Source: Deltaproteobacteria bacterium (GTDB lineage Bacteria; Desulfobacterota; Syntrophia; Syntrophales; UBA2192). From it: a DNA stretch of 10,029 nucleotides. Positions 1-5,204 of this stretch are shown in pieces. Below the pieces are notes generated by a model, which saw only the letters and a program-made list of their open reading frames with translations, ran no database searches and was not told the DNA's origin. Location: contig JAPLJU010000118.1 in assembly GCA_026388445.1 (NCBI GenBank), forward strand, positions 1 through 10,029. Reading direction: 5' to 3'. Within the stretch, counting starts at the first letter, position 1, and each line of letters opens with the position of its first letter. A program made the position numbers and the translations under genes.

Positions 1-630
1 CTCGATGCCGAAAGGTATGCGCAGATGACGAGGGGCGGTAACCTGCATGCGGTTCTTCGAGGCATCGAGAAGGCGGATCAGATCGGTTTTGCTCCCATCA
101 AGATCAACACCGTCGCCCTGCGGGGATTCAACGAAGATGAGATTCTGGATATCGCCCGACTCACCCTGAAAAAGCCCTACCAGGTGAGGTTCATCGAGTT
201 GATGCCGACGGGAAGAATCGACGTCAATGTCCCGGAACAGTATTTATCGGGGGATGTCATCATGGCCAGAATCGGAACCTTCCGGAAGCTCCATCCCGTG
301 AACGGCAACTTCCGCAGAACGGACGGACCGGCCAGAATCTACAGGATGGAGGGTGCCGTGGGTGAGATCGGTTTCATCAACCCCGTCAGTCACCACTTCT
401 GCGATCTGTGCAACCGCCTGAGGCTGACCGCTGACGGTCATCTGCGTTCCTGTCTCCTCGTGGACGACGAACTGGATCTCAAAACGCCGCTGCGGTCAGG
501 ATGCTCCGATGCCGACCTGCAGGATATGATCAGGAAAGCCATCCTGAAGAAACCCAAGGGACATGACCTCCAAATCGGCACTGCACAGCAGAGAAAGTCC
601 CGCAAGGAAATGCCCCGGATCGGCGGGTGA
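1..630 (+). CDS. moaA: GTP 3',8-cyclase MoaA, C-terminal part (5' end outside window)
   Basis: MoaA is a radical-SAM enzyme that converts GTP to 3',8-cyclo-GTP, the first step of molybdenum-cofactor synthesis in the cytoplasm. The frame is open from base 1 (the first visible residues LDAERYAQMTRGG match the SLD...TRGG stretch of MoaA), so the ATG at 25 is internal and the N-terminal CxxxCxxC cluster lies outside the window. The visible 209 residues contain the C-terminal second [4Fe-4S] site: FCDLCNRLRLTADG followed by a third Cys in LRSCL (Cys at about 134, 137 and 151 of the fragment). The chain ends in Arg-Ile-Gly-Gly, the conserved GG tail needed for activity, so the 3' end is intact. It is convergent with the rhomboid/DUF2007 pair, and no clear terminator hairpin is visible in the 46-bp gap. 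A Mo- or W-dependent enzyme such as formate dehydrogenase is presumably its client (inference). Confidence 0.95.
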   Translation, partial: LDAERYAQMTRGGNLHAVLRGIEKADQIGFAPIKINTVALRGFNEDEILDIARLTLKKPYQVRFIELMPTGRIDVNVPEQYLSGDVIMARIGTFRKLHPVNGNFRRTDGPARIYRMEGAVGEIGFINPVSHHFCDLCNRLRLTADGHLRSCLLVDDELDLKTPLRSGCSDADLQDMIRKAILKKPKGHDLQIGTAQQRKSRKEMPRIGG

Positions 631-676
631 CTCGATCCCCTCTCGTCGTTATCCCTTCCATTTCCACGGAGTTTTT

Positions 677-931
677 TTATTCAGAGGAGTTCTGCCAGTT
701 CAGGTCTTTTTCGTCGAAATGCGTCGACAGGGCCTTTCGGGCGGCCTCAAAAAAGCTCTCCGGCACGAGAATTTCGACCTCGCCAAGCCTGTTGATGACG
801 ATGGCGTAGATTTCGCCGGCGGCTTCGTATTTCAGTCGGAAGGGGATCTCTTCCGTTTCCAGCCTTCCCGCCACAATCCTGGCGTTTGTCATGCCCGATG
901 CCGTGTAGACGACTCTCCAGCGGTCTTCCAT
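677..931 (-). CDS. DUF2007-like small protein (putative signal-transducing/PII-like)
   Basis: An 84-residue soluble protein with no signal peptide or membrane segment. The pattern W-x-V-V-Y-T-A at the N-terminus, then NARIVAGRLETEEIPFRLK, a middle strand and a LVPESFFEAARKAL tail matches the DUF2007 fold ('putative prokaryotic signal transducing protein', a small ferredoxin-like domain). Family assignment is from remembered pattern, not a search. Its biochemical role is not established. The ATG lies one base after the rhomboid stop codon, and its ribosome-binding site (a G-rich run, GGGGGGA) lies inside the end of the rhomboid gene, so the two are very probably translationally coupled in one operon. 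The stop is TAA at 677-679. Confidence 0.75.
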   Translation of the reverse strand: MEDRWRVVYTASGMTNARIVAGRLETEEIPFRLKYEAAGEIYAIVINRLGEVEILVPESFFEAARKALSTHFDEKDLNWQNSSE

Positions 932-932
932 A

Positions 933-1901
933 TCAGTCCCCCCGGATCAGGATCTCGAGGAAAAAATCCCCCTGTTCTCTCTCTCCGCCCTTCCGGCCCA
1001 TACCGGCCAGTCTCAGTCTCGTGCCTGCCTTCACACCGGGTGGAATGGTGACGTTGATGAGCTTCCTTGCCCTATCGCGGATGATGGTGATCATTTTTTT
1101 CACGCCGCTTGTTGCCTCCCTCGGTGTGATGGCGATACTGCCGTGGAGGTCCAGGTCTTCCGTCGGTGGGGCCGGCCGGACGACCTGCAGGCGGGGTGTT
1201 TTGGTTCTCTCGTGGCTCATGCGTTCCGAGAGCCCGAAATCCGGTATGAAGGAGATGAGCTTCGTCAGGGCCATCCCCGCGAGGAATCCCCCGATGTGCG
1301 CCCACCAGGCAACGCCGCCCATCTGCGAATCGGACACGGAGGCATAGAGGAACTGGAAGACAAACCAGATCCCCAGGAAAAAAAGCGCCGGGACCTCAAT
1401 GAAGTACGGAATGAAAAAGATGGGGATAAAGGTCAGGATCCTCGAGCGGGGGTAGAGGAGGAGATAGGCCCCCATGACGCCCGCGATGGCGCCGCTTGCG
1501 CCGATCGTCGGGATCTGGGATTCCCAGTTGAAATAGAGGTGGGTCAGGGCCGACACCCAGCCGCAGAGGAGATAGAAAACAAGATATTTGAAAGATCCGA
1601 AGTGGTCCTCCACATTATCGCCGAAGATATAAAGGGACCACATGTTTCCCAGGAGGTGCCAGAAACTGCCGTGGAGAAACATGAACGATATCAGTGGGAT
1701 AGTCTGTTCAAAGAGGGTGAAGTGGGATGAAATTTCCGGGCTGCTGTAGCGTGCGGGAACGAGACCGTAGGTGAAGATGAAGGCCTCGATGTTATTTGTC
1801 TGCGTGAGTTGCAGAAGAAAAAGGCCCACATTAATGATAATGAGCGCCATGTTTACGATGGGATAATGTCTGGATTGGAGCTGGTCGCGGATCGGTATCA
1901 T
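933..1901 (-). CDS. Rhomboid-family intramembrane serine protease fused to a DnaJ C-terminal-like domain
   Basis: A 322-residue polytopic membrane protein. Rhomboid signatures are present: HGSFWHLLGNMWSLYIFG (residues 77-94; His82 and Asn86 match the GlpG oxyanion His/Asn), GASGAIAG with the nucleophile Ser136, and AHIGGFLAG with the catalytic His202. About six membrane spans lie between residues 12 and 218. The N-terminus MIPIRDQ is typical of bacterial rhomboids and fixes the start, although no good Shine-Dalgarno precedes it. After a charged linker (about 220-250), residues 255-318 look like a J-protein substrate-binding domain: a PREATSGVKK segment, then VTIPPGVKAGTRLRLAGMG and GDFFLEI, matching the DnaJ/CbpA consensus of (V/I)xIPxGVxxGTxLRLxGxG followed by GDLxxEI. 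There is no J domain and no zinc-finger motif. The tail probably faces the cytoplasm and may bind unfolded segments of substrates (inference). It forms an operon with the downstream DUF2007 gene. Confidence 0.9.
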   Translation of the reverse strand: MIPIRDQLQSRHYPIVNMALIIINVGLFLLQLTQTNNIEAFIFTYGLVPARYSSPEISSHFTLFEQTIPLISFMFLHGSFWHLLGNMWSLYIFGDNVEDHFGSFKYLVFYLLCGWVSALTHLYFNWESQIPTIGASGAIAGVMGAYLLLYPRSRILTFIPIFFIPYFIEVPALFFLGIWFVFQFLYASVSDSQMGGVAWWAHIGGFLAGMALTKLISFIPDFGLSERMSHERTKTPRLQVVRPAPPTEDLDLHGSIAITPREATSGVKKMITIIRDRARKLINVTIPPGVKAGTRLRLAGMGRKGGEREQGDFFLEILIRGD

Positions 1902-2120
1902 GGCATCATAAAAGGCTAAAGGCTAAAAGTGTATTAAAGAATCGAATATGGCTAAAAGTCCAAGGCTTATTAATAAATGGATATTGGTTGAGGGCGGAAT
2001 GAAAATCATTTTCTATTCTAAAGAACCTTGTGCCTGATGCCTAACACCTTACCCCTATCCCTATCGCACAAATCCCCGGGCCCGACAACCGGATTTTCCA
2101 CCCTGCAGGTGGGTGATCGA
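1902..2120. other. Non-coding gap between rhomboid and satP, with short GGCTAAA repeats
   Basis: No credible gene is visible. The motif GGCTAAA occurs three times (1914-1920, 1921-1927, 1950-1956), the first two in tandem, and GGCTAAAAGT is repeated at 1921-1930 and 1950-1959. A weak minus-strand promoter for the rhomboid gene could be formed by TTTAAT (complement of 1933-1938) with TTGGAC (complement of 1958-1963), but the 19-bp spacing is long. A 5-bp inverted repeat CCACC/GGTGG at 2098-2112 has no T-tract and is not a terminator. Confidence 0.5.
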
Positions 2121-2157
2121 TGAAAAAAAAGGGGCAGGTTCGAAGAACCTGCCCCTT
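2121..2157 (-). terminator. Rho-independent terminator of the acetate transporter gene
   Basis: On the minus strand a 10-bp perfect GC-rich stem (GGGGCAGGTT / AACCTGCCCC, 2131-2140 with 2146-2155) encloses a 5-nt loop and is followed by eight T residues (complement of the A-run at 2123-2130). The stem can extend by two A-T pairs. It lies about 25 bp after the transporter stop codon. Confidence 0.95.
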
Positions 2158-2179
2158 CATCAACCTTCCTTAAAGTCAA

Positions 2180-2773
2180 TTACTTTACCCAGGGTGCGGG
2201 AATCGGGTAGATGACCTTGCCGTATACAGTGTTGCAGACAATGGCACCGGACAGGTAAATTCCGACCCAACCGACGATGATCAGCCCCCAGCCGACGATC
2301 GGCTTGCCGATTGCGGGGTCCATCTTGCCCAGGTCGAGACCGACGATGCACCAGAGGATGATGTCGATCAGGATGACGGCCAAGAAGAGGAGTTTGTTGG
2401 ATTTCGCGTAAGCGGGGGTCACGAGGGTGAGGAAGCCAGCCCCGGCCATCCAGCACCATCCCTCGACGTAGGAATGGGGTGCCATGCCGAACTTGATCAT
2501 GAAGAACTTGGCGAGAACGCTGAGAGAGGCACCGAACATGAAGAAGGCCGAGAAGAACAGGAAGACGTTGCCGCCGGTGATGTTATGATCTTTGAGTTCC
2601 ATGACGGCCGTGGTGTACTGAACGACACCGCCGCCGATGAGCCAGGCCGTGAGAATGGGAAGACCTTCTACTTTTACCCAGCCAAGAAATACTGCGGCGA
2701 AACCAAAGCAGGCTACTGAGAGGGCCGCCAGTCCCGCGGGAGCGGGCGTTGCAAAGGTATGTTCTGCTGCCAT
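2180..2773 (-). CDS. SatP/GPR1/FUN34/YaaH family acetate (succinate) transporter
   Basis: A 197-residue integral membrane protein with six predicted spans, the usual size for the acetate uptake transporter family (E. coli SatP is 188 residues). The family signature near the N-terminus, NPAPLGL in SatP, appears as TPAPAGL (residues 9-15). The segment AVMELKDHNITGGNVF followed by an aromatic-rich span (71-80) matches the conserved (L/M)E(Y/L)KxxNTFG-F-SYG-FW region. It moves acetate or other monocarboxylates with protons across the inner membrane; in a syntroph it could export fermentation acetate (inference). The ATG is preceded by an ideal AGGAGG (complement of 2782-2787), and a strong terminator follows. 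It appears monocistronic. A TATAAG -10-like hexamer sits at the complement of 2830-2835, without a convincing -35. Confidence 0.92.
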   Translation of the reverse strand: MAAEHTFATPAPAGLAALSVACFGFAAVFLGWVKVEGLPILTAWLIGGGVVQYTTAVMELKDHNITGGNVFLFFSAFFMFGASLSVLAKFFMIKFGMAPHSYVEGWCWMAGAGFLTLVTPAYAKSNKLLFLAVILIDIILWCIVGLDLGKMDPAIGKPIVGWGLIIVGWVGIYLSGAIVCNTVYGKVIYPIPAPWVK

Positions 2774-3263
2774 AGATAAATCCTCCTTTTTTTGGTTAAT
2801 ATGAAATGAGTTATGAAATGGATAAGCAACTTATACCTCTATTTAGCCTTTGTCCTCACCTCCCTTCCGCAATTTTTTAGATATGCCTGTTTCTTGCAGA
2901 CATTTCCTGATAAAAATGTGTGGATGAAAATGATGGAACTCGCTTGATGCGATGAAAGAACTTTTCCCCCCGGTTAAGTGCCTCTGGATAGCGGTCTCGC
3001 ATATATTCCGAAAACGAAACTCCCAACCGCTGAATGCCAGATGAAGACCCCTTTGTCAAGAGGAAAAGCTCTTCCGGACCCATAAAGACGGGCATCGGGA
3101 GGGATGAGAGAAAGTAAGAAAAAAGTAGTAGATTCGGGCTAATACGTGGGTTCAGGTTGACCGAGTTCGAGTGCAGCCGACGGCGCCTGAGGGCATGGAT
3201 ATGATTCCCTTCAAAATCAGTCGCCTGTGTCAAATTTCGCTCTCCAGACCGGCCTTGAAACCA
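2774..3263. other. 490-bp stretch without a recognisable gene; holds one doubtful minus-strand frame
   Basis: The part next to the transporter (2774-2870) is its AT-rich leader and promoter region. Beyond it, a minus-strand frame 2877-3233 encodes 118 residues from a TTG codon. Its translation is basic (a RRRR run near residue 17) and Ser/Phe rich, has no family resemblance I recognise, and lacks a convincing domain or membrane pattern. It lies in the same frame directly after the stop codon of the 56-residue membrane protein upstream. I regard it as probably non-coding, or as a degenerate remnant. No tRNA or structured RNA is evident. Confidence 0.4.
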
Positions 3264-3434
3264 TTATGACTTGAAGACCCAGAGGATGATCAGCATCCCC
3301 AGGAGCCAGACGAGAAAGGCGAATACACGGTATTTCTGTTTCTCGGGGAGCCTGAAGACGGCATTCCAGGGCTTAACGTCGTCTGCCTTCCCGGTCTCGA
3401 CTACCTCGGCCTCCCTTTTTTTGTTTTTACTCAT
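3264..3434 (-). CDS. Small single-span membrane protein (56 aa), unknown function
   Basis: An ATG-to-TAA frame of 56 residues. It starts MSKNKKREAEVVETGKADD, a charged cytoplasmic-type N-terminus, continues through PWNAVFRLPEKQKYR, and ends with one strongly hydrophobic span (about residues 37-54: VFAFLVWLLGMLIILWVF) and a Lys-Ser tail. A G-rich ribosome-binding site (GGGGGA) ends 8 nt before the ATG. The charge and hydrophobicity partition, good codon use and a promoter-like TTGACA about 105 bp upstream support a real gene. The topology (C-terminal anchor) differs from the OadG/MmdD gamma subunits of Na+-pumping decarboxylases, which carry an N-terminal span, so I do not assign it to the neighbouring biotin genes. 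I do not recognise the family. Confidence 0.65.
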   Translation of the reverse strand: MSKNKKREAEVVETGKADDVKPWNAVFRLPEKQKYRVFAFLVWLLGMLIILWVFKS

Positions 3435-3514
3435 TAAGAATATCCCCCGTTATATGTGGGCTTTTTCGGGGAAGGGCGCCGGATAACCTCTCGGCAGCCG
3501 TTCTCCTTTCTATT

Positions 3515-3544
3515 TTCTTAATGCATGTTGAAAGGATTTGTCAA
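3515..3544 (-). promoter_or_regulatory. Candidate sigma-70 promoter for the 56-aa membrane protein gene
   Basis: On the minus strand a perfect -35 hexamer TTGACA (complement of 3539-3544) is followed after 18 bp by a poor -10, TAAGAA (complement of 3515-3520; 3 of 6 matches). It lies just downstream of the terminator closing the biotin-carrier unit, which fits a new transcription start. It would give a leader of about 75 nt. Confidence 0.35.
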
Positions 3545-3578
3545 GGCGGCATACCGGTCCGCTATCCTGAGGCACCTC

Positions 3579-3609
3579 AAAAAAAGCCCAGGATTCATCC
3601 CGGGCTTTT
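3579..3609 (-). terminator. Rho-independent terminator closing the carboxylase/lyase unit
   Basis: On the minus strand, AAAAGCCCGGG pairs with CCTGGGCTTTT (3599-3609 with 3582-3592; 11 bp including one G-T wobble) around a 6-nt loop, followed by a T-tract (complement of the A-run 3579-3585). The wobble is an A-C mismatch on the plus strand, so it is oriented for minus-strand transcripts. The biotin-carrier frame as read runs into this hairpin, which argues that its natural stop is upstream. Confidence 0.93.
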
Positions 3610-3855
3610 CCGTGCTTTTGATGGCAAAATGGAATTACATTTCAGACTGGAAGGGTTCCAAGTCGTATCCCCACAGCTTGCAGTGCGGGGGGACATGCCC
3701 TCCTTCACTTTTCCGTCCCGGGGCGCGCAGATGGGATTCTCCATCTTCATCGCTTCGAGGATAACCAACTCGTCATCGGCTTTCACGACGTCGCCATCCT
3801 TCACTAAAATTTCAGATACAGTCCCCGGCATAGGAGCTACGATGTCCAGGCTCAC
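3595..3855 (-). CDS. Stand-alone biotin carboxyl carrier protein, C-terminal half apparently frameshifted or degenerate
   Basis: The first 52 codons form the N-terminal half of a biotinyl domain: APMPGTVSEILVKDGDVVKADDELVILEAMKMENPI, then APRDGKVKE. Lys37 in EAMKMEN is the biotin attachment site. The start is GTG at 3853-3855: an in-frame TAA sits directly before it and a G-rich ribosome-binding site lies about 10 nt upstream. The expected second half (KVKEGDxVxxGxxLxxIE) is missing. In the frame as read, the chain continues as Ser/Cys/Thr-rich sequence to a stop inside the terminator hairpin. Restoring one C in the run of six C residues (complement of 3687-3692) would give an ending PHCKLWGYDLEPFQSEM and a TAA at 3635-3637, for a total of 73 residues. 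That ending is still not canonical. The protein should carry carboxyl-biotin for the carboxyltransferase upstream; whether it is functional is uncertain. Confidence 0.75.
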   Translation of the reverse strand: MSLDIVAPMPGTVSEILVKDGDVVKADDELVILEAMKMENPICAPRDGKVKEGMSPRTASCGDTTWNPSSLKCNSILPSKARKSPG

Positions 3856-3860
3856 TTAAA

Positions 3861-3938
3861 CTACCCCCTTCCCCAGTTAGATTTATTGAAATCTTCAGCA
3901 GCTTTCAGTACTACGTCATCAATAAAGGTTCTGTGCAT
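3861..3938 (-). CDS. Possible 25-codon ORF between lyase and biotin carrier
   Basis: A frame of ATG plus 24 codons (start MHRTFIDDVVLKAAEDF) ends with TAG 5 bp before the biotin-carrier GTG; its last codons contain the G-rich ribosome-binding site of that gene. The composition looks protein-like and amphipathic, but no Shine-Dalgarno precedes the ATG and I know no family. It could be a coupling leader peptide, the remnant of a larger gene, or chance. Confidence 0.2.
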   Translation of the reverse strand: MHRTFIDDVVLKAAEDFNKSNWGRG

Positions 3939-3964
3939 ACAGGGAATGCTCTGGTTGTGACAGA

Positions 3965-5143
3965 TTAGTTCCAGGCATCAGGCCCCCATTTCGCCGGCAA
4001 CACAGCCTTTTCGGGCCACTCAGATGGGATGCTTTGTCCCGGTTTCTCTCCCTCTTTCTCGGTCAGTTTCTTAAGACCAGGCCGGAGAAACTGGGGATTT
4101 CCGCCTTTGGCCGTCCTGCCGTTATAAATGGCCTCGGATCGGAGTCTGCGGTTGATGGTCTTCTCCATCTTATTTCCAAGCCACAGGACTCGGTCCACAT
4201 CGTAGCCGTGTTCGATGCCGAGCTCATCGATCATGACAAGGAGGTCTTCCAGGGTAATGAGACCCACGTACCGGTGATCCTTGTAGTAGTATTCACCGGT
4301 ACCCCTGACAGGGCAGTCGTCAAGGAAATTGGCCGGCTGCCCGCCCAAACCGCCCAGGGTGCCTTCAAAACGGGTGATGCCGGCATGAAGGGCCGCTAAA
4401 ACCGACGCGGAGGCGACACGCTTGGTCTCGTGGAGGTGGCAGAGGTGAGCTTCAGGGTTGGGCATAGCGTCCATGACCATGGAGAAGTACCGGTAAACCT
4501 CGGCCGCCGAGGCGGAGCCGTCATGGTCGGCATGCTCGATGTCATTGGCACCGATGGTAAACCAGCGCTTGGTGAACTCCACGGCATCCTCGAGTTTCGT
4601 GGCTCCGCTGAGAGGGCTGCCCCAGATGGTGCTCACGACCCCGCACATCTTGATCCCCACGTCGCGGCACTTCTTGATGCACCGCTCGGCTTCTCTCCAG
4701 TACTGGGAAAGGGTGGTACCGGAGTTCGCGAAATGATGTTCGGGATCGGTAGAGACCATCATGAGGACACGGTCAGGGCCGATGCCCCTCTTTTTCAGTT
4801 CAATGGCACGGTCCACCGCGTTCTCGCGGATCGTCACAGCACTGAAAACGAGTTCATCGTAGTTGATCTTTCGCTGGGCGCACCGCTTTTTAAATCGGTC
4901 ACTCCGGAAGTGGGCGAGGACTTCATCGGCATCCCTGAACTGGGGCGTTGTCACGGCACTTCCCAGGTTGGTGGCTTCAATCTCCGTACAGCCGGCCATG
5001 ATGATTTCTTCGCCATAGAAGATCTTGGCGGCCGTAGAAATGAACTTCTCCTCATGCTGGAAACCATCACGAATCGTGATGTCTCCGATCATAACCTTCT
5101 TTGGCATTCTTGGAAATATCTTCCAATAATCATGCTCTGTCAT
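3965..5143 (-). CDS. HMG-CoA lyase-like DRE-TIM (HMGL superfamily) enzyme, non-canonical active site
   Basis: A cytoplasmic 392-residue TIM-barrel protein of the HMG-CoA lyase/isopropylmalate synthase/pyruvate carboxyltransferase superfamily. The metal-binding motif is GDITIRDGFQ (20-29; Arg25, Asp26), the strand VVSTIWGSPLSG (169-180) matches the lyase VSCxxGCPYEG strand, and CHLHET (235-240) gives the HxH metal ligands His236 and His238. The GLGG loop (265-268) is present, but the residue that is the catalytic cysteine in HMG-CoA lyases (GLGGCP) is Gln269, and the downstream GASGN asparagine ligand is not conserved. It also lacks the Lys-containing biotin-dependent carboxyltransferase motif (KDMAGL type), so it is not a 5S/OadA subunit. 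It probably makes or breaks a C-C bond of a 3-hydroxy-3-carboxymethyl or 2-hydroxyacyl-CoA (inference). The start was chosen at ATG 5143 with GAGGAGG 8 bp upstream; the longer frame to 5281 would overlap the previous gene. It lies 61 bp after the carboxyltransferase gene. Confidence 0.8.
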   Translation of the reverse strand: MTEHDYWKIFPRMPKKVMIGDITIRDGFQHEEKFISTAAKIFYGEEIIMAGCTEIEATNLGSAVTTPQFRDADEVLAHFRSDRFKKRCAQRKINYDELVFSAVTIRENAVDRAIELKKRGIGPDRVLMMVSTDPEHHFANSGTTLSQYWREAERCIKKCRDVGIKMCGVVSTIWGSPLSGATKLEDAVEFTKRWFTIGANDIEHADHDGSASAAEVYRYFSMVMDAMPNPEAHLCHLHETKRVASASVLAALHAGITRFEGTLGGLGGQPANFLDDCPVRGTGEYYYKDHRYVGLITLEDLLVMIDELGIEHGYDVDRVLWLGNKMEKTINRRLRSEAIYNGRTAKGGNPQFLRPGLKKLTEKEGEKPGQSIPSEWPEKAVLPAKWGPDAWN

Positions 5144-5204
5144 ATAATGCTTCCTCCTCAATGGATTCTTCGGGGTGTGGCACGGTATGGCTTCCCGTCG
5201 CTCT

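Noticed and set aside
1999..2037. 12-codon plus-strand frame MKIIFYSKEPCA
   Set aside because: Too short, no conserved pattern, and no downstream plus-strand gene that it could lead.
2877..3233. 118-residue minus-strand frame as a gene
   Set aside because: TTG start, no recognisable domain, basic and Ser-rich composition; treated as part of a non-coding stretch rather than a called gene.
3965..5143. Assignment of the lyase as a 5S transcarboxylase/oxaloacetate decarboxylase alpha subunit
   Set aside because: The carbamylated-lysine motif (KDMAGL type) of biotin-dependent carboxyltransferases is absent, and the strand motifs fit the HMG-CoA lyase branch better.
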